Part shown: positions 1 through 8,836 of the stretch, in pieces
How the letters are laid out: every line of letters starts with the position of its first letter
How positions within the stretch are numbered: position 1 is the stretch's first letter
NCBI RefSeq assembly: GCF_900129225.1
Contig: NZ_FQUG01000008.1
Location: forward strand, 1-64,000
Origin: Schwartzia succinivorans DSM 10502
Lineage (GTDB): Bacteria; Bacillota; Negativicutes; Selenomonadales; Selenomonadaceae
DNA length: 64,000 bases
Direction: 5' to 3'
Notes under the pieces: model-generated
The model's database searches: none
The model's input: only the letters and a program-made list of their open reading frames with translations
Told to the model about the DNA's origin: nothing
Translations under genes and position numbers: made by a program

Positions 1-191
1 ATATGGATATGATCTGGGCAACATTCTGCCTCAATAATTTTAACCTTTTTGCGTTCACACAAATCTCTCAAGATTTTTCCTACATCTTGTTTTAACTGGC
101 GATAAATTGCCTGTCTACGATACTTTGGTGCAAAAACAATATGATATTTGCAACGCCATTTGCTATGTGATAAACTTTTCACGTCGTTCAT
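1..191 (-). CDS. tnpA: IS200/IS605-family transposase TnpA, 3' part outside window
   Basis: A reading frame runs from an ATG at 191 to the left window edge (63 codons seen). It reads MNDVKSLSHSKWRCKYHIVF, then APKYRR, and later AECCPDHIH, which is the N-terminal half of a Y1 (HUH) transposase of the IS200/IS605 type; the terminal HIH is the metal-binding HUH motif. The catalytic tyrosine would lie outside the window. An AGGAGG ribosome binding site sits about 8 bases upstream of the ATG, and a subterminal hairpin follows at 282-300, as expected for the left end of these single-strand transposons. Whether the element is complete or has an associated tnpB cannot be seen. Confidence 0.85.
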   Translation of the reverse strand, partial: MNDVKSLSHSKWRCKYHIVFAPKYRRQAIYRQLKQDVGKILRDLCERKKVKIIEAECCPDHIH

Positions 192-281
192 CGACAAAAC
201 CTCCTATACTTTTTCTCCGCGGTTGCCAGACCACGCAGATTGTAGCATAGGAGGTTTTTTACTAAAAGAAATTTTTACTTA

Positions 282-300
282 CCACCAGCATAGCTGGTGG
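282..300. repeat. Subterminal hairpin of the IS200/IS605-type element
   Basis: CCACCAGC-ATA-GCTGGTGG is a perfect 8-bp stem with a 3-base loop, upstream of the tnpA start. In this family such hairpins are the sites bound by the Y1 transposase. The exact cleavage site is not resolvable from one copy. Confidence 0.65.
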
Positions 301-333
301 TTTAATATCGCCTATTCGGCTACCAATAAATAA

Positions 334-364
334 ACCGAAGATATTTAGTACAAACATCTTCGGT
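334..364 (-). terminator. Rho-independent-type terminator of the hsd operon
   Basis: Inverted repeat ACCGAAGAT / ATCTTCGGT around a 13-base loop, followed on the minus strand by TTTATTTATT, 37 bases past the hsdR stop codon. It separates the hsd operon from the IS element. Confidence 0.6.
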
Positions 365-400
365 AATTACCTATGGTAGTTATGGAGTTTTCTGTTTGGC

Positions 401-3400
401 CTACTTGTTTTTCTTCTTGTGTGGATTCTTTATAAGGCTATCCTTCCCATCTGCCTCGAGGTCTTTAACGATATCATCATAATCCGATGCCCATCTAATT
501 GTCAGCAGTTGATTGTAGATGTTGTTGTCCTGCGATGCTGTAGGATTAATGGATATGTTAGCCCTATCCAAGAGAGCTGTGCTGACGGGAAAGGGAACAT
601 GGATGCCCAAACACGCAGAAACCACATTCAAAGTATTAAGATTGCTCCCCTTTTGCATATTGGATATCGTCCGATTGTCGAGACCTGTAGTACTTCGCAG
701 AAGATCTGTGCTGCAACCGCAAATTCTGCGACTCATCAATTCTCTGAGCGAAGGCCCAAAATCCAAGCGATAAATCTCATCAAGCATTCTTTCGCTTATT
801 TCACTGACCAAACTGTAATGCTTTAAAATATCTTCATTGATTTCGTCAACATAGTGAAATGTTTTGTCAGCTTGGTCAGCCGGCAATTTTATATAGTGAA
901 GTTTCCCCTCATCATCCTCATAGAACTGCAAGAAGCATTTATCCTCGTTTTCTTCATCTTTTGCATAATCGGTAAGATGCCAATTTCCGTCTGGGTCTTT
1001 CTTGGCGTATTTCTTATCAAACGGACAAACTCGATCTTCGATGCAAGCATATGCACCTGATTTCATAAGTGCAGACAGTGCAGGACTTTCTTCGCACCAT
1101 TTTGCCAATTTTTTTGCTTTAACTTTTGTGGTTTTCTTCTTGTCATTTATATCGTCAGGTGGATTTGAGTCACCGCCGTTGCCTGAAACTGTTCCTTCAG
1201 CTTTTGTAGAATTTTTTTCGCTACCATAAGGTGCAAAATCCTCGTGCACTTCGTCATATCTATCATAACCTTCATTCAAAAGGAACATACGTAGATATTC
1301 ATCGATGTGCATTCTCAAATCTACTTCTTTGAGCTCGCTTCTTTCAACTCTGGTAAAAAAACGTCTTGCCTTGCCCAAATCAACAGATTTTACCAAATCC
1401 TCGAACCTTCCGAAGTCATCAATTGTTGTTTCGGTGACTTTGCGATGCAGGAGGTCACGGAGCTGCTCTTCATTACAGCCAAGCCTATGCACAACTCGCT
1501 TTATACGATTGCTTTCCTCCGCTTCCTTATATAAACTGATGTAGTCACGAAAGGTCTTGTCCTCGGTTACTTTCACTTTTCCGTCCTGTATATCTTGAAG
1601 GAACAATTTGGCATATTCCTGATCGTCACGTCCCAGCATGGCAAAGGATTTATGCAGGATTTTCAGCATCTTTTCCTTTTGCTCGGCGTCAGCACCATCA
1701 TCCATCACAATGTGCAAGTATTTTTTGAAGCGTGTATTCATATAGTCGGTATCAATGGCATCCGTATTGATTTCCGTCAAATGGGTATCAATATCAAAAG
1801 GAACATCGTCCTGTCCTCCGCCACCTCCGCCACTTACCAGTTCCTTGTATCGTCTGGCAAGTGTCAGATACTCCTCATGGGTAAAGCCAAGGACAATGGT
1901 TCGCTCGTCCTTTAATTCATCAAAAACATATTCATTCTGATCCCAATGGAAACCTTGAATGGATGCCGCCTCCAAATAGGTGTTGAAATCTGCGAACCAT
2001 TTAGCGAATTTTTTGCAGTCGGATTTTTCATGCGGTAGCTCACTAAAATCCTGAACACCGGCAACCTCGAACAATTCCCGAATATCCGCAAAGATGCGAT
2101 TCATGTTTTCCAGATTGTCCGGCAGTTTATCCACAAATAGCCCCTTGGGAATATTTCCGGAATAGGCTTTTACAGCCTCTTCGATATTGCGCTGCATGAG
2201 ATGCGGTCTGCGGTAATAGCGAATCGTGCCGAAAGGTTTATCTGGCCCGAATAAGCGATTGGTTCTGGAAAAAGCCTGTATCAGGTTTTCGTAGTCCATC
2301 ACCTTATCCATGTAAAGAGTATTTATCCATTTAGAATCATATCCAGTGAGCATTTGATTGACTACAATCAGGAGGTTAATCTGATCCTTTTTTTCGATAT
2401 AATTATACGGCTTTTTATGTGCTAAACGTAGCTGTACATCCTCGCGGAATTTATCGTAAGAGGGGATGGAGAACTCTACATCGAACATAGCTTTGTAATC
2501 TTCCAAGATTTCTACGATGCCATCTTCTTTCTCCAAAGAGCCTCCACCTTCATTATCGATGTTTGGGTCAAAAACCGCCGTTATATGAAGTCCTTTAAGA
2601 CAATCTTTTGCCATGCGATAATATTCTACCGCCTCTGGGATATTGGTGGTTGCAAAGATAGCGTGGAACTTCCCTGCCTGACTCAAAACCTCCCAGTTTC
2701 TGGCGATATCTTCGAGAACGGCTGCCTTATGTTCCCGTCTCGTGTATTGGGCATTTGGCACAAGTTCCTCGATGCCTTTTATGTAGCGTGTACCTTTTTG
2801 GAATCCCAGCATAGGCACTTCGGTTTTGTTCATGTAGCGATGATAGACCTTCGCTTTTCGCTTATCAGCCAAAACCTCCTCCACTGTGTTTGCTTTGGCT
2901 TTGTATAGTGCTACCGCCTTTCTTAAATCGGCATCACGATAAGTCATGACCATGTAGGGGTCAAAGCCTAACACATTTTTGTCCCGAATCCCATCGGCAA
3001 GGGTATAGCGATGGATTTCATCGCCGAAGATCGTGGTTGTAGTATTGCCCTTCTTTTCGTTTACATCCTGAATCGGCGTACCGGTAAAGCCAAAAATAAT
3101 GGCATACTTAAAGGTGTCCTTGATGTTTGTGAGCATTTCCCCGAAGGTGGAGCGATGGGCTTCATCGATGATAATGACGATTTTCTTGGCGACGATTTTA
3201 TTGAGGTCAGCGGTCTTGATATTTTCGTTGTCCTTGGTGATGTTGCTGAGTTTCTGTATGGAGGTCACAATCAGCGAATCATCCCGGCTGTTGCTCTTCA
3301 GCTTGGCCATCAGGACAGTACCGTCCTCCGTGCCGTGAACAATCGTGCGATTGCCGGAAAAGTCATTATAATCATCGAGAGCCTGCTTGCCGAGAGCGCG

Positions 3401-4378
3401 CCTGTCCACCAAAAAAATCACCTTGTCGGCATCCTGGAAACTGTCAATGAGCTGCGCCGCTTTGAAGCTGGTGAGAGTTTTGCCGGAGCCGGTGGTATGC
3501 CAGACATATCCTCCCAAGGGATTGAGATCACGCCAGTCCTTATGCTTTACCTTCTCGGCAATTTTGTCGGCGGCGTAATATTGGTAACTGCGCATAACCT
3601 TTAGAGTATTATCTTTTTCATCGGCTATGGTGTAAAAACCGATGAGCGTATGCGCCATGGGAATGTTGAGCAGTCTTGAAACTACGTCCTTCCAGTTGGT
3701 AAAGGGAATATTGTCCTCGTTCGCCCAATGAAAATAAAACGCCTTGTTAAATGGCTCATCGGGTCCCGGATTAGCAAAATAGACAGTCTCATCCGGCGTC
3801 ATGGCCACAAAAACCTGCACGAGGGAGAAAAACCCGGTGAACACGCCCTCGTGGGCATATTTCTCGATTTGGTTATAGGCTTGACTTACGGGGACATCGC
3901 TACGCTTGAGTTCGATATGGATAACGGGCATACCGTTGATTAAAAGCATGAGGTCGCCCCGACGGTCATTCAGGACAGGTGCAGTCTTAAACTTCGGCTG
4001 GCGGGCAATTTTATAGCTGCTCTCCCCATTGGCGATTTCATTGGGGTCATAAATTTTCAGGCTGACTTCTTTGCCATAGTGAAGTGTGTCATCAGGATTG
4101 TCCCGGCGAATGGACACACTTTTCCCGTTGATGAAGTCGTTTAACCGCCATGGGGTTCTGAGAGCGTATATCTGCTCCATAAGCTGCTGCATCTCGCTGT
4201 CCGTCAAGGGGCAGTCATTCAAGCTGTCAATCTGGCGGTTGTTTTGAAAGAGAATATCCGCCCAATTTTTTATAAGTTCATCTTCCGTAGGGTATTCGAT
4301 GATTCCCTGTTTCCATCCCCGGTCAATGAGGAGTTTGATAACGGCATCCTCGAATTCCTTTTCTGTGCGAAAGGTCAT
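401..4378 (-). CDS. hsdR: Type I restriction endonuclease subunit R with C-terminal extension
   Basis: ATP-driven DNA-translocating and cleaving subunit of a type I restriction-modification complex. A PD-(D/E)xK nuclease core is visible near residues 142-158 (RGDLML, then IELKR). Walker A TTGSGKT lies at about 295-301, DEAH at 405-408, and motif III FTGTP at about 431, typical of the superfamily 2 helicase-type motor. At 1325 residues it is some 250-300 longer than common HsdR proteins. The last ~120 residues contain TGLDNRTISNMQKG, then LGIHVPFP, and resemble a Cro/C1-type helix-turn-helix domain (inference). Start ATG follows AAGGAGG. hsdR is last in the operon, 12 bp after hsdS. Confidence 0.93.
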   Translation of the reverse strand: MTFRTEKEFEDAVIKLLIDRGWKQGIIEYPTEDELIKNWADILFQNNRQIDSLNDCPLTDSEMQQLMEQIYALRTPWRLNDFINGKSVSIRRDNPDDTLHYGKEVSLKIYDPNEIANGESSYKIARQPKFKTAPVLNDRRGDLMLLINGMPVIHIELKRSDVPVSQAYNQIEKYAHEGVFTGFFSLVQVFVAMTPDETVYFANPGPDEPFNKAFYFHWANEDNIPFTNWKDVVSRLLNIPMAHTLIGFYTIADEKDNTLKVMRSYQYYAADKIAEKVKHKDWRDLNPLGGYVWHTTGSGKTLTSFKAAQLIDSFQDADKVIFLVDRRALGKQALDDYNDFSGNRTIVHGTEDGTVLMAKLKSNSRDDSLIVTSIQKLSNITKDNENIKTADLNKIVAKKIVIIIDEAHRSTFGEMLTNIKDTFKYAIIFGFTGTPIQDVNEKKGNTTTTIFGDEIHRYTLADGIRDKNVLGFDPYMVMTYRDADLRKAVALYKAKANTVEEVLADKRKAKVYHRYMNKTEVPMLGFQKGTRYIKGIEELVPNAQYTRREHKAAVLEDIARNWEVLSQAGKFHAIFATTNIPEAVEYYRMAKDCLKGLHITAVFDPNIDNEGGGSLEKEDGIVEILEDYKAMFDVEFSIPSYDKFREDVQLRLAHKKPYNYIEKKDQINLLIVVNQMLTGYDSKWINTLYMDKVMDYENLIQAFSRTNRLFGPDKPFGTIRYYRRPHLMQRNIEEAVKAYSGNIPKGLFVDKLPDNLENMNRIFADIRELFEVAGVQDFSELPHEKSDCKKFAKWFADFNTYLEAASIQGFHWDQNEYVFDELKDERTIVLGFTHEEYLTLARRYKELVSGGGGGGQDDVPFDIDTHLTEINTDAIDTDYMNTRFKKYLHIVMDDGADAEQKEKMLKILHKSFAMLGRDDQEYAKLFLQDIQDGKVKVTEDKTFRDYISLYKEAEESNRIKRVVHRLGCNEEQLRDLLHRKVTETTIDDFGRFEDLVKSVDLGKARRFFTRVERSELKEVDLRMHIDEYLRMFLLNEGYDRYDEVHEDFAPYGSEKNSTKAEGTVSGNGGDSNPPDDINDKKKTTKVKAKKLAKWCEESPALSALMKSGAYACIEDRVCPFDKKYAKKDPDGNWHLTDYAKDEENEDKCFLQFYEDDEGKLHYIKLPADQADKTFHYVDEINEDILKHYSLVSEISERMLDEIYRLDFGPSLRELMSRRICGCSTDLLRSTTGLDNRTISNMQKGSNLNTLNVVSACLGIHVPFPVSTALLDRANISINPTASQDNNIYNQLLTIRWASDYDDIVKDLEADGKDSLIKNPHKKKNK

Positions 4379-4390
4379 ATTGCCGCCTCC

Positions 4391-5617
4391 TTAAACAAAC
4401 ATTTTTTGAAACAAAGCCGATTTCATTTGCTGTAGTTTCGTTATTTTTTGCTCTTGGGCTTCGATGAGGGTATCGAGGTTATCAAAGTAATCTGCTATTT
4501 TTTGTTGCTCGTTGGGCTGTGGTATTCGCAACTCATATCGAAGCATTTCGTTTATATCAAGCACCCTGTTTCTGCCAGCTCCACCGGGAGAGGACAATGC
4601 AAGATGCTGTCTAAACTGTTCTCCGGAAATAATGTATCTAAAAAACTTCGGTCTGTTATCATTCTGAAAGCTAAATTGTGGGAATCTATGTGACACGAGT
4701 TTTCCTGCGTCATTTTCATCAGTTATAGCAACGGCATGTTCCCATGCAAAAGTTATATTAACGATAAATTTGTCAGCAGAAACACGGTGCATCTGAGCCG
4801 TAGACAATTCCTCACCAGCCGATACATAAGTGTGAAAAGTCCCTTTTGCCCAACTGCGTATACCTAAGCGAAAATAACCATCGGTAGGCGTTTCAACTTT
4901 ATCCTCGAACAGTGTTACAATGTCACCAAATTTTACACGCTCCCACTCTCCCTCAAACCCCTCAAATCGAATCCGAGGGACGCTCTCTCCCTCCTGCGGA
5001 AACATCTTTTGCAGGAGGGAATTTTTTAGGACGAGGAGTTTGATGTGACGTTCTTGTTGGCATTTTATAGTGGTATCAATCGAACCGATATAATTGGTAA
5101 TTGCCCGCTGCTCATCATATTGTGGATGTATAAACTGCACCTGCTCTAAATCATCATTATGCAAATGTACAACAGTTTTACCATGTGCCATTTTTGCCAT
5201 ATCATCGTGAGCTTTCCCATAGGAAATAACCAATGCTAAAAATGCAGGGTCGATATTTTTATTAGGAGTTATGATGTTCAAATCCCCTCCTAATAAGATA
5301 TCTGGATTTTTTACAACCGATGCTACCGATATATCTTCCGCCGATTCGCCTGAAGCGGGAACAATAACTTCCCCACCACGGCTATATACCGAATTTTTCT
5401 TTGGCACAGCAAATGTATCGACATTGGAAATGATAGTTTCATGATTTGTATACATACGTCCATAGAGAATGATTGGATTACCTGCAGAAACTAAGTCTGA
5501 CTTTGAATATCCCGTTCCTTTTGAAAAGGTCGCAATCTCTTTCAGTTCACAACTTTCCCACTCTCCCTCAAATCCCTCCAACCGAATCTCAGGGACTTTT
5601 TTCTTTTCCATTGTCAT
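4391..5617 (-). CDS. hsdS: Type I restriction-modification specificity subunit S
   Basis: DNA-recognition subunit of the type I complex. The 408 residues form two half-subunits, each opening with an almost identical spacer (IRLEGFEGEWE near residue 10 and IRFEGFEGEWE near 215), followed by a target recognition domain and then a coiled-coil helix (IGSIDTTIKCQQ and FDNLDTLIEAQEQ, each ending in QKMF). This is the classical internally repeated HsdS architecture with two half-site recognition domains, so the recognition sequence should be bipartite. The start ATG at 5617 overlaps the hsdM stop by 4 bases (ATGA); an alternative in-frame ATG lies two codons downstream. There is no second or inverted partial hsdS nearby, so no sign of phase-variable shuffling within the window. 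Confidence 0.93.
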   Translation of the reverse strand: MTMEKKKVPEIRLEGFEGEWESCELKEIATFSKGTGYSKSDLVSAGNPIILYGRMYTNHETIISNVDTFAVPKKNSVYSRGGEVIVPASGESAEDISVASVVKNPDILLGGDLNIITPNKNIDPAFLALVISYGKAHDDMAKMAHGKTVVHLHNDDLEQVQFIHPQYDEQRAITNYIGSIDTTIKCQQERHIKLLVLKNSLLQKMFPQEGESVPRIRFEGFEGEWERVKFGDIVTLFEDKVETPTDGYFRLGIRSWAKGTFHTYVSAGEELSTAQMHRVSADKFIVNITFAWEHAVAITDENDAGKLVSHRFPQFSFQNDNRPKFFRYIISGEQFRQHLALSSPGGAGRNRVLDINEMLRYELRIPQPNEQQKIADYFDNLDTLIEAQEQKITKLQQMKSALFQKMFV

Positions 5618-8382
5618 TCCTCCAAAAGCCGCTGAAATTCTTTCAAACCTGCCATATCGAACTCGCTCCCTCGCAGTCCCTTGGTCATATCGGCGATGGT
5701 TTTCTCGGAAGATGTGCGCCGTTCTTCCACTTCGGCAAAAGTCACCTTGTATTTTTCAATCATGGCGTTTATCTTCTCGATAAGTTCCCCCACAATGATG
5801 TCCGGCATGGCGAGGATATCCGTCACCAAGGGAATAATCCACTTTTTCTCCAAAAGCATCTTAGCTTCATCATCGTCAAGATTTTCTATAGTTTCCTTGG
5901 TCTTTAGATGCAGTGCGTTCTTCATGGCGCGAATCTCAGCTTTCAGATTGGATTCCATATCTATGGCCTTTTGCACACGGAGCATCTTGTATTCAAAGCT
6001 GTCCTCCGGGAAATCATAGGTCAGCTTGATGGAGTCGATACGGTTCAAGACCTCGCGCTTGTTGTACACACCACTTGCAGCCTTCGTCATAGCATCCCAG
6101 TTGACAGCTGTCGTTTCTTCGATGTAGGCGAGCTTGTCCTTCTTTTTGCTGATGGTAAGATACTCTGCAAGAGCGCGGGTTTCTTCCGTTTCTATCTCCG
6201 AGAGGATTTCATCTACTACAACCTTGACTTCTTTGGGAACAAAGGCTGTATTGGCATCATTTAAAATAGAACCGCTTTTTTCTTCCTCCGTCATGGATTC
6301 AAGGACTTCATCGTAAATTGCCGACACTTCGCCAAGTTCCATTTCCTTGGCATTTAGCGCATCCAAATCCTCCGGCAAAAGTTCCCTTTGTACGAGGTCA
6401 AAGGGGAGAATATGTCCTCGCCAGCCCTTTTGTACTTCCACCTTTTCCCCTTCGCTGTTTTGCTTCAGCACCATGTTGGGGTCAACCAACATGACAGTGG
6501 AGAATCCTTCCGTCTGTATCATTTCCAAGTCGGTATGTATGCTCTGCCATGCATCACTTAAAATTTGATAGACCCGGTAGCGGTCAATGACTTTTACATC
6601 TGTCAGCCGTCCGAAAATATCATCGCAGATTTTCCCTTCCTCTCGGGGAAGCTCGATGCGCCTCCCGTTTTCAATCAGGTCGTTTTTCAGGCTTTCATGG
6701 AAGCCTGCGAATTTATCCTTATAATCCGCCTTATAGCGATGTACGGAATCATGGGACAATGCCTGCGTTTCGATATCCTCGCTTACTGGTTCAACGTACC
6801 GGTCGGAAATATCACGGAAGATGGATTCTCTAAGCCCCGGCAAAGCCTTCCAATAATCATCGAGGGTATCGAGTTCGCTTTTGGGAACGCCGCCGAACAT
6901 AATGGAGTGTACATCCCAAGGCTCTGTCGGCTCCGCTGAGGATACGTAGCGAGGGATGTTCAAATTGTAATCGTTGGCCTTGATTTCTTCCTTGGGCACG
7001 CGACGAGAGAAACGAGGGATTTCGGCTCTGTTTTTGATGGTATCGACAATACGCTTGATATCCGATGCCCGCAGCCTGTTGTTTTTGTCGGCTTTTTCAA
7101 ATCCCTTGGATGCGTCAATGATAAGGACATCCGTTTCCTCGCGCTTGCGTTTCAACACCATAATAATGGTGGCGATGCTTGTGCCAAAGAAAATATTGGC
7201 CGGCAATCCGATGATGGCATCAATGTTATTTTTCTCGATGAGATTGCGGCGGATTTCCCCTTCCTCATTGCCGCGAGTCAGCACACCGTGGGGGAGAACA
7301 ATGGCCATAATACCGTCTTCCTCCAGATGGTAGAGGTCATGCAGCAAAAAGGCAAAATCTGCCTTCCCTTTGGGTGCAACACCGTAGCCAACGAAGCGCG
7401 GATTGTGTTTCTTATCCTTGTTATCCCACTTTTGAGAGTAGGGAGGATTGGAGACCACGGCATCTACCCGCACCAGAGTATATTTGTCTGGGTCATCATC
7501 CTCAAAGAAAGGCCAGTCATCCTCCAAGGTATCGCCGTTACGCACGTTGATATTGCGCGGCTCGATACCGCGCATAACGAGGTTCATACGGGTGAGGTTG
7601 TAAGTATTTTCCTTGAGTTCCTGGGCATAATATTGCACTTTGTTGCTGTCCATGAACTTCGTGACGGAGTTGCCGATGTTTATAAGGAGCGATCCCGACC
7701 CGGAAGTGGGGTCGTAGATGCAAATTTCTTTTCTGCCGGACAAATGCCATGCCACAATCTCAGACATAAGGAGCGACACTTCATGGGGGGTGTAGAACTC
7801 GCCTGCCTTTTTCCCGGCATTGGCGGCAAACATACTGATGAGGTACTCATAGATAAAGCCCAACACATCATAATCCTGCTTGCCGTCCATGGGAATTTTC
7901 TCTATGAGCTTCAGGAGTTTATTTATGGCTTTTGTCTGCGCAGTTGCACTCTCTCCAAGTTTAGACAAACCGGTCTGAAGGGTTTTGAATATATCCTTGA
8001 AAAGCTTTTTGTGGGATTTTCCGATCAGACGGTCGAAGGCGGACAGTGCCTGCCGGACATTGGAAACATCAAAAGTAGTTTTCTTCTTGCTCTCATCATC
8101 GTCCTTGTTTGCTCCAATCCAAGTGGAGAACAAATTCTCGTAGGCGATGAAATAACCCAAATTACGCTGGGCATACCCCACCTGTTTCTTGTTGGACTCT
8201 GAAAGCGTTTCCATCTCATCTTCAGACATTCCTTTATCGGCAAAGAAACGCACTTCCTTGTCGGACAGGTATTTGTAGAAAATGAAGCCTAAAATAAAAT
8301 CCTTGTACTCATTGGCCTCGATTTTGGATCGCATTTGATTTGCAGACTCCCAAATGGTTGATGCCAATTGCTGTTTGTTCAT
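5614..8382 (-). CDS. hsdM: Type I restriction-modification DNA methyltransferase subunit M, long form
   Basis: N6-adenine methyltransferase subunit of the type I complex. An N-terminal HsdM helical domain (residues ~5-160) is followed by the methyltransferase fold: FYTPHEV near 196, SAM-binding motif DPTSGSGS at about 224-231, and catalytic NPPY at about 312-315. The protein is 922 residues, whereas many HsdM proteins have about 500. The extra C-terminal ~420 residues are largely helical, acidic/lysine-rich and end in a coiled-coil-like segment (IEKYKVTFAEVEERRTSSEK). Start ATG follows AAGGGG. It begins 76 bp after the small HTH gene and overlaps hsdS by 4 bases. Confidence 0.93.
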   Translation of the reverse strand: MNKQQLASTIWESANQMRSKIEANEYKDFILGFIFYKYLSDKEVRFFADKGMSEDEMETLSESNKKQVGYAQRNLGYFIAYENLFSTWIGANKDDDESKKKTTFDVSNVRQALSAFDRLIGKSHKKLFKDIFKTLQTGLSKLGESATAQTKAINKLLKLIEKIPMDGKQDYDVLGFIYEYLISMFAANAGKKAGEFYTPHEVSLLMSEIVAWHLSGRKEICIYDPTSGSGSLLINIGNSVTKFMDSNKVQYYAQELKENTYNLTRMNLVMRGIEPRNINVRNGDTLEDDWPFFEDDDPDKYTLVRVDAVVSNPPYSQKWDNKDKKHNPRFVGYGVAPKGKADFAFLLHDLYHLEEDGIMAIVLPHGVLTRGNEEGEIRRNLIEKNNIDAIIGLPANIFFGTSIATIIMVLKRKREETDVLIIDASKGFEKADKNNRLRASDIKRIVDTIKNRAEIPRFSRRVPKEEIKANDYNLNIPRYVSSAEPTEPWDVHSIMFGGVPKSELDTLDDYWKALPGLRESIFRDISDRYVEPVSEDIETQALSHDSVHRYKADYKDKFAGFHESLKNDLIENGRRIELPREEGKICDDIFGRLTDVKVIDRYRVYQILSDAWQSIHTDLEMIQTEGFSTVMLVDPNMVLKQNSEGEKVEVQKGWRGHILPFDLVQRELLPEDLDALNAKEMELGEVSAIYDEVLESMTEEEKSGSILNDANTAFVPKEVKVVVDEILSEIETEETRALAEYLTISKKKDKLAYIEETTAVNWDAMTKAASGVYNKREVLNRIDSIKLTYDFPEDSFEYKMLRVQKAIDMESNLKAEIRAMKNALHLKTKETIENLDDDEAKMLLEKKWIIPLVTDILAMPDIIVGELIEKINAMIEKYKVTFAEVEERRTSSEKTIADMTKGLRGSEFDMAGLKEFQRLLEE

Positions 8383-8458
8383 AAATCAATTCCCCTTGTG
8401 GTTACCTTAATTTGCAAGGCATACCGAAAATGCGGCAACCTTGTTATGCCCGTTGCTG

Positions 8459-8653
8459 TCAGTCTATGGCACTTTTGCCGCTGGCTATCCACTCGTCCAG
8501 TTCCGAACGCTTGAATTTCCATAACTTTCCTACACGGTGCGCCGGAATGTCCGGCTTGTTCTTTATCCATGTTCGTAACGTAACAGTTTTTATCCCGATG
8601 TATTCGGCGGCTTCGTCTATGCTGATATACTTATCATCTGAAGATTGCGTCAT
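8459..8653 (-). CDS. Excisionase/MerR-like helix-turn-helix DNA-binding protein
   Basis: A 64-residue protein that is nearly all one winged-helix domain of the excisionase (DNA-binding domain, excisionase family) type: YISIDEAAEYIGI, then TVTLRTWIKN and HRVGKLWKFKRSELDEWI. It is the first gene of the hsd operon behind a strong promoter, preceded by GGAAGG. Similar small proteins often accompany type I R-M loci and are thought to control methyltransferase expression, so autoregulation or timing of hsdM expression is a reasonable inference. No integrase is nearby that would support a true excisionase role. Confidence 0.82.
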   Translation of the reverse strand: MTQSSDDKYISIDEAAEYIGIKTVTLRTWIKNKPDIPAHRVGKLWKFKRSELDEWIASGKSAID

Positions 8654-8698
8654 CTACACCGCCTTCCTTTCTGCATTTAGACACGATAAATTGAGAAT

Positions 8699-8727
8699 AA
8701 TATACACTGTCGGTACTGTCATGTCAA
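8699..8727 (-). promoter_or_regulatory. Sigma-70-type promoter of the HTH-hsdMSR operon
   Basis: On the minus strand TTGACA (8722-8727), a 17-base spacer, then TATATT (8699-8704). An imperfect operator candidate overlaps it: ACTGT (8715-8719), 7 bases, ACAGT (8727-8731), with another direct ACTGT at 8706-8710. The small HTH protein is the obvious candidate ligand (inference). Confidence 0.75.
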
Positions 8728-8797
8728 CAGTTTTACTTTATTTGGTGATATTTCCTTATATTTTATGTGTAATGTTAAATTTTCATTATATTAACGA

Positions 8798-8821
8798 GGG
8801 GCTGTGAAAAAACACAGCCCC
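8798..8821 (-). terminator. Hairpin downstream of aspA
   Basis: Perfect 9-bp stem GGGGCTGTG / CACAGCCCC with an A6 loop (T6 on the minus strand), 16 bases beyond the aspA stop. The trailing U-tract is weak, so termination efficiency is uncertain. Confidence 0.55.
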
Positions 8822-8836
8822 TTTCATTCAAATTAT

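Noticed and set aside
7288-8202. 304-codon plus-strand frame opposite hsdM
   Set aside because: Antisense to the methyltransferase core with its intact DPTSGSGS and NPPY motifs; composition is that of a shadow frame.
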